Shown one piece after another: positions 7,073 through 14,495 of a stretch of 29,549 nucleotides of DNA. Made by a program: the position numbers and the translations under genes. The notes under the pieces are model-generated. The model had not been told where the DNA came from. It saw nothing but the letters and a program-made list of their open reading frames with translations, and did not search any database. The stretch spans positions 1 through 29,549 of the IMG/VR virus record IMGVR_UViG_3300018080_001685. One strand, given 5' to 3'. The stretch is from a virus. Position 1 is the first letter of the stretch, and every line of letters begins with the position of its first letter.

Positions 7073-7707
7073 TGGCAACCCAAACCGTTACCTTTGCGTA
7101 CCAGACCGGCAAGACGTTGACACTGAAATTATGCTCGCTCGACTCCGATGCGATTGTGGATTCAGTGTCAGCGACAGAACGCGCCACGGATCTGGGAACA
7201 TACGAGGCAGAGTTCACAGATGTTGCTGCTGGCACATACCGGTCCAAGGTGTACATCGGTGCTGTTCCGTACGCTAGCGGGTTCGTGCGGTTGACGGCTA
7301 CTACAGACACGTTTGAAGTTACGAACGATCCAATAGTCAACCTCAACGTCACAGTCGCCCCTCTCCAGGCCACGGCACCACAGCGAGTCAACGGTACGAC
7401 AATCACGTACTTCGTTGGCGAAGTCACGTCCCAGACCATAGCGATCACAGATGCCGACAACGCTGCTGTTGACCTCAGCGGTATTACACCACAGGTCGTG
7501 ATCGAGTCACGACAGAACCGTGCAGACATCCAAACTGTGACGCCATCCGTAAGCGGCGCATCCAACAATCAAATCACATTCACCAATAACTCTAGCGTCA
7601 CGAAAACTGTCCGTGAGCTTTACTGGTCCTTGCGAGACACGTCAGATAGCAAGGTCTACGCCCATGGAATCGTTGACGTGAAGTACGCAACAGGTGCTGA
7701 CAGTTAG
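7072..7707 (+). CDS. Beta-rich tail or baseplate structural protein
   Basis: In this 211-residue protein two beta domains can be recognised. The first (about 5-80: TVTFAYQTGKTLTLKL ... LGTYEAEFTDVAAGTYRSKV) has a repeated G-x-Y and beta-hairpin pattern that I recognise from structural proteins of planctomycete prophages. The second (about 105-205: VDLSGITPQVVIESRQ ... ELYWSLRDTSDSKVYAHGIVDV) resembles the immunoglobulin-like BppU N-terminal domain of baseplate proteins, with the W-x-L-R-D and final strand signature. This recognition is from memory, not a search. TAATG overlap couples it to the previous gene. The stop is immediately followed by the perfect palindrome at 7708, where the forward run meets a converging reverse gene. 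Confidence 0.6.
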   Translation: MATQTVTFAYQTGKTLTLKLCSLDSDAIVDSVSATERATDLGTYEAEFTDVAAGTYRSKVYIGAVPYASGFVRLTATTDTFEVTNDPIVNLNVTVAPLQATAPQRVNGTTITYFVGEVTSQTIAITDADNAAVDLSGITPQVVIESRQNRADIQTVTPSVSGASNNQITFTNNSSVTKTVRELYWSLRDTSDSKVYAHGIVDVKYATGADS

Positions 7708-7733
7708 GATTTTACTACACGTGTAGTAAAATC
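7708..7733. repeat. Perfect 26-bp palindrome, BlaI/MecI/CopY-type operator-like site (copy 1)
   Basis: The whole 26 bases are self-complementary; the core TTTACTACACGTGTAGTAAA (7711-7730) contains TACA-CG-TGTA. BlaI, MecI and CopY repressors bind TACAnnTGTA dyads such as the mec operator, so this is a good match in shape. It lies exactly between convergent genes and overlaps two bases of the stop codon of the reverse gene, so a terminator hairpin is an alternative; the A/T stem has only a 4-base loop and no U-tract, which argues against it. A second copy with 3 mismatches in 26 lies near 21978. Confidence 0.75.
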
Positions 7734-8289
7734 ACTTCTTCTCCAGCGTCACCTTGTATCCCGCCGACTCCAGGCACTTCACCGCAACCTGCGGATTGTC
7801 TTCGATAATCGGTATCGCGACTTCAGAGATAGCATCGAGCAGTTCTTGTTTGGACATTTCCTTGACTGGCTTGCTGGCGACTTCCTTGATTCTTTGTTCG
7901 CGGCTGGCCAGTTCTTCCAAGCATGTCAAAGTTTTAACCATGATCCATGCCAGTTCTGTTTGCCTGATGCGACGTGCCATGTCACCGCGTAATACTCGAA
8001 CATGGTCTTGATTTGTATCGTTGATGTACTCGCTTAGAATTCTCGGCAATGCTTCCGGCCCGCCAATCATGTCAAGCGTTGCAGCGCACCACTGAGCCAT
8101 TGCCTTGGCATCCTTGTCTGATGCGATGAGCATGCCTATGCGTGTGCCGAAGTTGAATTTTCGGTATCCCTCATTGCGTCTTCGGTACTCATCTTCGCAG
8201 ACACTACAGTGCCCGTGCGACTTGACGTAGCTAGCCTGGTATCGAATTTTGCCACACAGAGGGCACTCTCTGCGATTCGCTCTTGCCAT
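7732..8289 (-). CDS. Zinc-ribbon hypothetical protein on the reverse strand (moron-like)
   Basis: This 185-residue protein begins MARANRRECPLC from ATG at 8289. C9, C12, C28 and C31 (CPLC-x15-CSVC) form a zinc ribbon, followed by a basic run (EYRRRNEG). The rest is long helical segments (QRIKEVASKPVKEMSKQELLDAI). The ATG at 8349 would overlap the forward gene start, so the internal ATG is preferred. It is the only gene on the opposite strand inside the forward structural block, typical of a moron or late-inserted gene. A zinc ribbon with long helices could mean a DNA- or RNA-binding regulator, a small-terminase-like protein or a homing-type insertion; none has a decisive motif. Its stop codon merges with the palindrome at 7708. 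Confidence 0.65.
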   Translation of the reverse strand: MARANRRECPLCGKIRYQASYVKSHGHCSVCEDEYRRRNEGYRKFNFGTRIGMLIASDKDAKAMAQWCAATLDMIGGPEALPRILSEYINDTNQDHVRVLRGDMARRIRQTELAWIMVKTLTCLEELASREQRIKEVASKPVKEMSKQELLDAISEVAIPIIEDNPQVAVKCLESAGYKVTLEKK

Positions 8290-8347
8290 AAATTCCAGTT
8301 CCCGTGGTATGTTGCAGTAATGCGACCAACACAAGGGGTAGTATAGC

Positions 8348-8983
8348 ATGGCAGCAGAGATTTCAGGTACGTTTACGATTGCTGACGGATCGTTAGACCA
8401 AAATGTTCTAAGCTCTGGAACGCAGATTCCAATCTCGAAGATTGCTCAGAAGTCGGCGGCGATCACACGCATCAAGCTCACAGATCTGCGAAAGACTGAC
8501 GGTACGTACGATGACGTGCTGCCAGATTCAACCACAACTGGAGACTCGTTCCTGTCTCTAGTTGGTGGGACGCACGGCACCGCTACGCCGATGGTTAAGA
8601 CAGCTGACTTCAAAACAACGTCTGGAACGCAGTCGTGCAGGTTTCAAGCTGACATACCGGCTAACTACGACGACGAAGAAGACATCTCAATCCGCATCCG
8701 TGCCCGTCTCCAGAACGACGCTGACACATCGAAAACGATCGACGTCCTCGCCTTCTTGGAGGATGGCGATGGAGCAGTCAGCGGATCTGACAAATGCACC
8801 ACAGCGGCACAGACGCTGACAACAAGTTGGGCAAACTACACGTTCGCGATCACATCAACAGGCGTGTCTGCTGGAGATTCGTTCGATATTCAGATTGACG
8901 TCGCACTCAACGATGCTGCTTCCGGTTCAGCCGTGATCTGCGAAATCAGCAAGATCGAGCTTTTAACGGACAACCGTGGATAA
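8348..8983 (+). CDS. Beta-jellyroll structural protein (head or tail accessory)
   Basis: In this 211-residue protein the sequence reads as a jelly-roll. The N-terminal part (LTDLRKTDGTYDDVLPDS) leads into strands, a run SFLSLVGGTHGTA, then paired strands with DISIRIRARLQN, IDVLAFLEDGDGAVSG, SWANYTFAITSTGVSAGDSFDIQIDV and the end ISKIELLTDNRG. I recognise this order from structural proteins of planctomycete prophages (from memory). Such proteins usually form capsid- or tail-attached appendages. AAGGGG precedes the ATG. The gene restarts forward transcription after the inserted reverse gene and is followed by an 85-bp AT-rich gap with a promoter-like site before the scaffold gene. Cys residues are few. 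Confidence 0.65.
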   Translation: MAAEISGTFTIADGSLDQNVLSSGTQIPISKIAQKSAAITRIKLTDLRKTDGTYDDVLPDSTTTGDSFLSLVGGTHGTATPMVKTADFKTTSGTQSCRFQADIPANYDDEEDISIRIRARLQNDADTSKTIDVLAFLEDGDGAVSGSDKCTTAAQTLTTSWANYTFAITSTGVSAGDSFDIQIDVALNDAASGSAVICEISKIELLTDNRG

Positions 8984-9033
8984 GAAATCAAGACCAAAAT
9001 TAAAAAAATGCGGAAATAGCCAAGAAATGTTAT

Positions 9034-9042
9034 TGCTATAAA
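9034..9042 (+). promoter_or_regulatory. Extended -10 promoter candidate for the head gene block
   Basis: In the 85-bp gap 8984-9068, TG-C-TATAAA (9034-9042) gives an extended -10 element, with an A/T-rich tract (8994-9008, UP-element-like) upstream. The -35 at 17 bases is AAATAG, far from consensus, but extended -10 promoters often lack one. It is placed 27 bases before the scaffold ATG. The same 12-mer TTGCTATAAATC occurs inside the large terminase gene at 14121, so the site is not unique. Confidence 0.4.
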
Positions 9043-9068
9043 TCGCGTATTTTTCGGAACATGACAGT

Positions 9069-10157
9069 ATGGCAGATATGCAACCTCCTACAGATCCAAA
9101 TCCGCAAGCTGGTGTTGAGCCACAACAGGCTCCACCTGCCGAGCACCAACCATCCATTATGGAGGCTGTTCGCAAGCGCTACGAAGTCCCAGAGGATGTC
9201 ACCGAAGACGAGTTCTTCGATCAGTTTGACAAGGGACTGAAATATCAGCAAGAAGCGGAAGAACTCCGACAGCAGTTGGCACTGTTGCAGCAGAAGCAAC
9301 AAGCCGCACCGCAGCCTGAGCCGACTCCTGCTCCAGAGCCAAAAGAAAATGTGGAGCCTCAAGAGCCCACGTTCGAGATTGACCCAGAGATCCGCAAGAT
9401 CGCTGACATCCCAAAACTGAGCGACTACGCACAGGACATGGTCAGTCGCGGTTGGGTGTATCAAGATCCCGAGACAAAGATCTGGACAGCCAAAGAGCCA
9501 CACCTGGCACCGTTTGCCGAAGAGGTGAACAAGCACTACATGGCTCGCCAGAACTTCAGCAACAAGTTGTTTCAGAATCCTTGGGAGTTGATCCAGAAGG
9601 GCGCTGAACCAATTGTGAAGCAGAACGCATACGAGCTTCGCAAGAGCATCATGGATGAGATTTCCAAGATGATCGAAGACAAGCTGGGTGCTAGCCAGCC
9701 ATCCGATCCTCAGCAGGAAATCACCGTCATGGACTTGGTCGCCAAAGAGGCGAACGAGAACCCAGCCAAGTTCTACGCATTTGAGAACGGCCAGTGGAAA
9801 TATGGCGAGAACGGCAAGCCAGTGATGACTCCCTACTCTGAGGCGTTCAACGAGCACGCCAAGTATCTCTCAGAAGCTGGCCTTCAAGATCCTCAGAAGA
9901 TCTTTGATGCAGCGAAGGCTTACGCCGAAAGGGCCGTTGCCGCCGCAAAGAAGCCAGAGCCTGAACCGGAACCAGTCCAAGATTCAGGCGACAAGAAGCA
10001 GAACTTTCTGAAGCGTCAACGGGCAAACGGAAACGCTCCAGTCAATCGAATCCAGAATCTTCCTGGCCGCGAGGTTCCAGAGATTTCCACGCCGACCACT
10101 AACCGCAAGGGCCGTGGTATCGAGCTTTACAAAGAAGCAATCGCCAAGCAACAGTAA
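9069..10157 (+). CDS. Capsid scaffold or assembly protein
   Basis: A 362-residue protein with the composition of a scaffold: Gln, Glu, Pro and Lys dominate. A predicted coiled coil at about 56-78 (LKYQQEAEELRQQLALL) is followed by a Pro/Glu linker (residues 80-105). Mixed helical and W-containing segments occupy 105-290, and a second Pro/Glu repeat near 295 leads to a basic C-terminal tail with RKGRGIELYKEAIAKQQ, where scaffolds often bind the shell. It lies immediately upstream of the capsid gene, the usual position. No protease domain is seen in it or nearby, so the scaffold may leave intact, as in P22. Confidence comes from composition and position, not a motif. An extended -10 promoter candidate precedes it. 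Confidence 0.7.
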   Translation: MADMQPPTDPNPQAGVEPQQAPPAEHQPSIMEAVRKRYEVPEDVTEDEFFDQFDKGLKYQQEAEELRQQLALLQQKQQAAPQPEPTPAPEPKENVEPQEPTFEIDPEIRKIADIPKLSDYAQDMVSRGWVYQDPETKIWTAKEPHLAPFAEEVNKHYMARQNFSNKLFQNPWELIQKGAEPIVKQNAYELRKSIMDEISKMIEDKLGASQPSDPQQEITVMDLVAKEANENPAKFYAFENGQWKYGENGKPVMTPYSEAFNEHAKYLSEAGLQDPQKIFDAAKAYAERAVAAAKKPEPEPEPVQDSGDKKQNFLKRQRANGNAPVNRIQNLPGREVPEISTPTTNRKGRGIELYKEAIAKQQ

Positions 10158-10167
10158 GGGGCAATAA

Positions 10168-11298
10168 ATGGCAACCGTTCTTCCATCAACAGTTACTGCG
10201 GCTCTGTCAGTGGTCAACACGACAGCGCCCAAGTATTTCAAGGAAGAGTCCGACCTCACAATGCGGAATCGCGTTGTGCTGGCTCTTATGGAGAAATACG
10301 GCGTTATCGAATACAACGCCAATATCGGACACTCCAGCGTCTGGACTGTCAAGTACAAGAATCCGACGACCTCGCCGTTCACGAATCGGCAGGACATCCG
10401 CTTCGGTGCTTCTCAGAACCGTAAGCAGTTGACAATCGAGCCTCGCTACTTCCTCGGCACTGAATCGCTCAGCTATCATGAAGCTCAGCAGAACTCTGCG
10501 ACTGAACTTCAGATCGTGAGCCTGATGGACAAGAAGCAAGAAGACCTTGCGATGTCCATGAAGAACACTTTTTGCTCGAAGTTCTTTAATGACGGCTACA
10601 CAAACACGAGTTGGTTCCACGGGATCGACTCTTGCATGGGCACTGGCACAACCGTCGCCGCCGACAAGGTCGCTCAGCCAAGTGATACCTACGGCGGGTT
10701 GAGCACTGCTCTTGGTGCTGTGGCATCAAGTTGGTCAAGCGACTTGGCAACATCGCCAAACGCCAACGCAGCCACAGACTGGCCTTTCGGTCAGGGTGAT
10801 GCTCAGTACGACTACATCAGTCCGCTGATTCTCAATACGACCTCTACGAGCTGGTCGAACGGGACCGCCTTCGCTGATAACTGCGAAGAGGTCATGCAGT
10901 ACATGAAGAACGCTCAAGACCACCGAGTTGGCAAGGAGATGCGAACCAATTCTCCATACGTCCACTTGCTGGCGAGCGACTACTTCAACTCATTCGAGGC
11001 GTTCTTCCGACCTCGTCAGGAAATCATGGTTCCTCTCGAAGCACAGGAACTTGGATTCCGCGACAACGTGTTCAACTTTGACGGAACCTGGGTGACTCCC
11101 GACTACGACGTTCCATCGTCTAGCGGTTACTACGTCTGCCCAGAACAAATGGAGTTCTTCACTCCAAACGCACAACTTTACGACGTGGAAGGCCCAGTGT
11201 GGAGCACGCCAGATCAGGCGTACTTGATGGTCTCCATCTGTGCTGGCAACTACCGCCTGCAACCACGCTTCCTTGGCAATTACGAAGAAGTCGCCTAA
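10168..11298 (+). CDS. Major capsid protein (HK97-fold inferred)
   Basis: A 376-residue protein directly after the scaffold gene and before a small head decoration candidate, which is the standard capsid position. The start MATVLPSTVTAALSVVNTTAPKYF with a long N-terminal arm and the middle stretch FTNRQDIRFGASQNRKQLTIEPRYFLGTESLSYHEAQQN fit an elongated shell subunit (N-arm and E-loop followed by spine helix DKKQEDLAMSMKNTF). The size is normal for phage shells. AAGGGG precedes the ATG. The protein contains few Cys, and both an internal delta-peptide and a maturation protease are absent, so shell maturation without cleavage is likely. HK97 fold is inferred from context and length; no definitive short motif exists for this family. 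Confidence 0.75.
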   Translation: MATVLPSTVTAALSVVNTTAPKYFKEESDLTMRNRVVLALMEKYGVIEYNANIGHSSVWTVKYKNPTTSPFTNRQDIRFGASQNRKQLTIEPRYFLGTESLSYHEAQQNSATELQIVSLMDKKQEDLAMSMKNTFCSKFFNDGYTNTSWFHGIDSCMGTGTTVAADKVAQPSDTYGGLSTALGAVASSWSSDLATSPNANAATDWPFGQGDAQYDYISPLILNTTSTSWSNGTAFADNCEEVMQYMKNAQDHRVGKEMRTNSPYVHLLASDYFNSFEAFFRPRQEIMVPLEAQELGFRDNVFNFDGTWVTPDYDVPSSSGYYVCPEQMEFFTPNAQLYDVEGPVWSTPDQAYLMVSICAGNYRLQPRFLGNYEEVA

Positions 11299-11314
11299 TC
11301 AGGAGATCAGATAG

Positions 11315-11863
11315 ATGGCAACATCACCAGTCAACCATACTGACTTAATCAACGACTCAGACGGCATCACAGATGACATGCTCGGTACTGAGCGAGAGTT
11401 CCAAGCGATCGACACGTCCACTGCCGGTGAGGGCAAGTCTCTCTGGCACCGTGGCATCATCAAAGCCGTGGCTGTCAAGAACCGCTCTGCCGGTGCTCTG
11501 ACTGCTGGCGAGATCGTCACTTGGAACACTGACGTTACCGGACTCACAGGCGGGCCAGGCCATGCGGTTGAGGGCGAATGTGGGGCAGGGGCCATCGCTG
11601 CGGGGGTTGTTCCTTGGAACGCCCCTAGTGGCGGTTACGCTGTCGGAGACAACTTCTGGCTGATTCGCAAGGGTCCAGCTTACGTGCTCTCTGACGGTGG
11701 CGACGACGTTGCTGCTGGCGAAGAGTTCACGACCGGAGCTACCGGGTATGTCTCAGACGGTGCTGCCGGAACGAACCGTATCTACGGCATCATGATCGAG
11801 GCCATTGGTGCTGTCGCCGGTGCCGCCAAGAAGGCTCTCGTCAACTTCGAAAGCGTGGGGTAA
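11315..11863 (+). CDS. Head decoration protein candidate (DUF2190-like)
   Basis: The 182-residue protein is rich in Gly, Ala, Val and Thr and reads as beta strands: AVAVKNRSAGALTAGEIVTW, SGGYAVGDNFWLIRKGPAYVLSDGG and a final IYGIMIEAIGAVAGAAKKALVNF. The pattern of alternating G-x-x-G turns, with a strand ending in KALVNFES, is like the small decoration or cement proteins that follow the capsid gene in many phages (DUF2190-type). An AGGAGA site precedes the ATG. It probably binds the outer shell and stabilises it, or forms part of a head fibre. Sequence similarity is a judgement by eye; a minor tail or fibre role is possible. Confidence 0.6.
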   Translation: MATSPVNHTDLINDSDGITDDMLGTEREFQAIDTSTAGEGKSLWHRGIIKAVAVKNRSAGALTAGEIVTWNTDVTGLTGGPGHAVEGECGAGAIAAGVVPWNAPSGGYAVGDNFWLIRKGPAYVLSDGGDDVAAGEEFTTGATGYVSDGAAGTNRIYGIMIEAIGAVAGAAKKALVNFESVG

Positions 11864-11866
11864 TAA

Positions 11867-11962
11867 ATGGACAAGGGCAAGAAGTGCAGCGACTGCAAGC
11901 TGCCTAAGCAATCCGTCAACAACGTCAGCGGCAAGAACAAACTGGCCACCAAAGGCAAGTAG
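11867..11962 (+). CDS. 31-residue CxxC lysine-rich mini-protein
   Basis: The frame reads ATG at 11867 to TAG at 11962: MDKGKKCSDCKLPKQSV..., ending LATKGK. A CSDC pair would bind metal or form a disulfide, and 9 of 31 residues are Lys, so the product is basic. GTGGGG lies about 6 bases before the ATG, which sits 3 bases after the decoration gene stop, and the terminator at 11992 follows its own stop within 30 bases. This placement as last gene of the capsid transcript and the ribosome site support a real small gene, though it is below the usual size cutoff. No family recognised. Confidence 0.55.
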   Translation: MDKGKKCSDCKLPKQSVNNVSGKNKLATKGK

Positions 11963-11991
11963 CCGTTGTAACAACTTGATCCTCATAGTTA

Positions 11992-12027
11992 GGGCCAGAC
12001 GGCAATGTGTCGCTGGCCTTTTATTTT
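11992..12027 (+). terminator. Rho-independent terminator after the head genes
   Basis: GGCCAG (11993-11998) pairs with CTGGCC (12013-12018), and CG bases inside can extend the stem across a bulge. TTTTATTTT (12019-12027) follows directly. The hairpin closes the capsid operon and precedes the terminase genes. The next ATG comes only 3 bases after the U-tract, so the terminase genes need readthrough or another promoter. Confidence 0.8.
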
Positions 12028-12030
12028 GCC

Positions 12031-12489
12031 ATGAATGAACTGATTGAACACGACGTTTCGGTTGGCGACGAAGTCAACCTTAAGAACATTGTCAACATCA
12101 CGTTCAAGGAACTTGGTGGTGCTGAGGAGTTTGGCAAACAGCTTGGCGAGAAGTTCAAGCAGATCATGAATGAAGATCTGTCTGGGCAAGGCGCCAAGTA
12201 CAAGGAAGGCATCCAGAAGCTGCGCCTGCACTGGGCGAAGTATCTCACGTCGATGGTTCAAGAGAAGGATAGGCTCGAAGTGGACGCAGGTGTAACGAAT
12301 CTTCCACCGGAGGAGCAGAAGGCAATCTTAGCTCCGCTGGTCATGGAGTGGCTGAAGAACGACGACAAGATCGGTCGCATGGTCATCGAGAACCTCAAGC
12401 GTGAAGACCCAGATTACTTCTACACGATGATCACGGAAGAGGCTCAGAAACTAATTGAGGTCGATGGAAGCGAATCAGACTCAGATTGA
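12031..12489 (+). CDS. Small terminase subunit candidate
   Basis: A 152-residue helical, charged protein (FGKQLGEKFKQIMNEDL, RLHWAKYLTSMVQEKD, an acidic end GSESDSD) directly upstream of, and overlapping, the large terminase gene. That position is where the small subunit, which recognises packaging DNA and regulates the motor, usually lies. A clear N-terminal helix-turn-helix is not evident, so the assignment is by position and helical character. The ATG lies just after the terminator U-tract and has no good ribosome binding site. A GTG at 12007 inside the terminator hairpin is in frame, but it would place the start within the stem. Translation initiation here is therefore unusual or leaderless. 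Confidence 0.5.
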   Translation: MNELIEHDVSVGDEVNLKNIVNITFKELGGAEEFGKQLGEKFKQIMNEDLSGQGAKYKEGIQKLRLHWAKYLTSMVQEKDRLEVDAGVTNLPPEEQKAILAPLVMEWLKNDDKIGRMVIENLKREDPDYFYTMITEEAQKLIEVDGSESDSD

Positions 12490-14230
12490 TCGAGCTAGGC
12501 GGGCCGCTGCCGAGCTTGTCTATCGCTCCCGCGATGGCTTGGACATGTTCCGTGCGCTGAGTCCTGACATGAGTGATGGCTTCCCTGATCAGGTAGGGTT
12601 GTTCAAGGACAAGGCTTCGGAGTGTTTGGTAAGTGGCGGGAATCGCTCAGGAAAGAGTATGTGTGCCGCAACTCTGTTCGCGTCCATTGCCAGGGATAAG
12701 CCGATTACGGCGTGGAATGGTGAGAAAATCGAGACTCGCCTGCCACACCAGAAAGACCGCCTGCTTCAGATGTGGGTGATTGGCCTAAAGATTGAGCACT
12801 TCTCGACCATCTACCGCTTGCTGTTTCGGTCTGGAGTTTACAAGCGCATCAAAGACAAGGATACAGGGAAGTGGCGTGCGTTTCAGCCTTGGATAGAAGA
12901 TGACGCCGATCGTAGAGATGAGTGTCGCGGATCATTTCCGCTGATCCCGCCGCATGAGATTGACCCAAAGTCGATGGCCTTTCATAGCAAGGCTAAGAAT
13001 GAAATCACACACGTGCTATTGCCGGGCAAGGCTGAGATCTGGTGTTTCCCGTCAACGGCGAAAGAGCCTCGTCAGGGTGAACCTGTAGATGTGGTGTGGA
13101 TCGATGAGGCAATCGAGAACCCCGACCACTACACTGAATGGTTAATGCGTCTGGCTGACGAGCGGGGCCGTATCTTCTGGTCGAGCTATCCGAACAAAAA
13201 GAACGAGAAGCTGATTGAGATTCGGGACCGTGCCGAGGAGCAGGCTCTCGAAGTGGAGCGCGGCATTCGCGACCATGTAGACACGAGTGTGTACAGCTTC
13301 ACATTCGAGGGTAATCCGTACATTCCACGTGACGAGGTTCGCAAGGCCAGAGAGAGGCTGAGCGATGAGGAGTGGGCACGTCGTAACCACGGCCTGTTCC
13401 TGGATAGCGATTCCAAGATTTACCCGTTCTTCGACACCGACGTACACTGTGCTGTGCCGTTCGATCAGAATCTCGACGACAAGATTGCCAAGGTGTTGCG
13501 AGAAAACAACGGTGTGCCGCCGAATACATGGACTCACGAGTTGGTCCTCGACCCAGGTACGCAGAAGCCTGGCTTGCTGCTCTGCGCTGTGCCGCCTCCA
13601 GAACTGTGGATGGACCAGATAGAACCGCCTCTGGTTATCTACAAGGAGATCTACGAAGGTCGCATGAATGCGGATGACACAGCCCTAGCTGTGATGCAGG
13701 CTTTGCCGGATGCTACACAGTTGTACCGGATGATTATCGACAACCAGGCAGGTCGTCGTGTCCCAGAGGGTTTCAGCATCTCTGTTGCGACCAACTACCG
13801 TGACAAGTTCGACAAGTATGGAATTGAACCGGCTCTACTTGGCGATGCCAGCGGGTTCCATGTTGGCAATCCTGAGTTTCAAATCCGCAAGATGATGGTA
13901 GAGAGTGTGATGCAGTTGCAGTCGAACAGCCTGCCACGCCTGAGAATCGTCAAGGAACGTTGCCCTCACTTGTGTCGCCAGATGTCCGAGAATCGTTTTC
14001 AGGTGATCGGAGACTTCATTACGAACAAGGAACATCCACGAGAGAAGAACGACCTGCGACAGTGCTTGGAATACTGGATCGCATCCAAGCCGAAATACGT
14101 TCCCGCTGAGAAATATCGTGTTGCTATAAATCCGCTCGATGACGTAAAAGAATGGTTGAGGGGATTGTTCGACAAGGGCCAAGAAAAGAGTTCCAGATCC
14201 ATCAACTTAGGACCAAAGCAATTCGCATAA
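12464..14230 (+). CDS. terL: Large terminase subunit (packaging ATPase-nuclease)
   Basis: The 588-residue protein carries the two-domain terminase signature. The N-terminal ATPase has Walker A GGNRSGKS at 58-65 and Walker B VDVVWIDEA at 208-216 with catalytic E215, then the coupling motif FWSSYP near 239. The C-terminal part has RNase H-like nuclease acids at D363 in LVLDPGTQ and D426 in RMIIDNQ, with further acids beyond. It packages DNA into the prohead and cuts concatemers, docked on the portal. The start chosen is ATG 12464 with GAGG 3 bases upstream; TTG at 12455 is possible. It overlaps the small subunit candidate by 26 bases, which supports co-translation. Full length for the family, with no disruption. 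Confidence 0.95.
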   Translation: MEANQTQIDRARRAAAELVYRSRDGLDMFRALSPDMSDGFPDQVGLFKDKASECLVSGGNRSGKSMCAATLFASIARDKPITAWNGEKIETRLPHQKDRLLQMWVIGLKIEHFSTIYRLLFRSGVYKRIKDKDTGKWRAFQPWIEDDADRRDECRGSFPLIPPHEIDPKSMAFHSKAKNEITHVLLPGKAEIWCFPSTAKEPRQGEPVDVVWIDEAIENPDHYTEWLMRLADERGRIFWSSYPNKKNEKLIEIRDRAEEQALEVERGIRDHVDTSVYSFTFEGNPYIPRDEVRKARERLSDEEWARRNHGLFLDSDSKIYPFFDTDVHCAVPFDQNLDDKIAKVLRENNGVPPNTWTHELVLDPGTQKPGLLLCAVPPPELWMDQIEPPLVIYKEIYEGRMNADDTALAVMQALPDATQLYRMIIDNQAGRRVPEGFSISVATNYRDKFDKYGIEPALLGDASGFHVGNPEFQIRKMMVESVMQLQSNSLPRLRIVKERCPHLCRQMSENRFQVIGDFITNKEHPREKNDLRQCLEYWIASKPKYVPAEKYRVAINPLDDVKEWLRGLFDKGQEKSSRSINLGPKQFA

Positions 14231-14239
14231 GTGCAATCT

Positions 14240-14494
14240 ATGGCTAAAGACAAAACCAACCCCGTTTTCCCACGATTCGTTCAGTACCTGCCCAATGGCA
14301 CTGAGGACGACACACCCATTGCTGCGATTGTCGTGGCCCAGAAACCTGGCAACCTGTGTGTGCTGGCAACGATCCGCCCCGAGACATCTGGCTTGTTCCC
14401 GGTCGACGGCCTAATTCGCCACGTGGACGACCCAGATTTTGACGAGAGCCCAAGCCAGCGCAGTGAGTATGGTGCCTGGAGGGAGGCTCAATAG
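14240..14494 (+). CDS. Small hypothetical protein between terminase and portal
   Basis: An 84-residue protein (MAKDKTNPVFPRFVQYLP ...) with alternating hydrophobic strands (TPIAAIVVAQKPGNLCVLATIRP) that suggest a small beta-rich fold, and a polar acidic end. No ribosome site is apparent at ATG 14240 or at the in-frame GTG at 14231. It lies between two essential packaging genes, and its end contains the Shine-Dalgarno-like GGAGGGAGG used by the portal gene. A head-assembly or regulatory role is possible, but nothing in the sequence indicates which. Confidence 0.5.
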   Translation: MAKDKTNPVFPRFVQYLPNGTEDDTPIAAIVVAQKPGNLCVLATIRPETSGLFPVDGLIRHVDDPDFDESPSQRSEYGAWREAQ

Positions 14495-14495
14495 G

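Noticed and set aside
7708-7733. Palindrome as a bidirectional terminator for the converging genes
   Set aside because: The A/T-rich stem has no U-tract on either strand, and the second copy lies inside a coding gene, so an operator-like role is favoured, though not proven.
8290-8349. Longer start (ATG at 8349) for the reverse zinc-ribbon gene
   Set aside because: It would overlap the start codon of the forward gene at 8348 and adds a segment without a family pattern; the ATG at 8289 begins right before the zinc ribbon.
9036-9857. Antisense open frame (273 codons) over the scaffold gene
   Set aside because: Leu/His/Trp-rich composition is the mirror of the Gln/Glu/Pro-rich scaffold; no start context.
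14121-14132. TTGCTATAAATC inside the large terminase gene as a promoter for the portal genes
   Set aside because: It matches the candidate at 9033-9044 but lies within coding sequence, has no -35, and could be chance given its A/T-rich nature.
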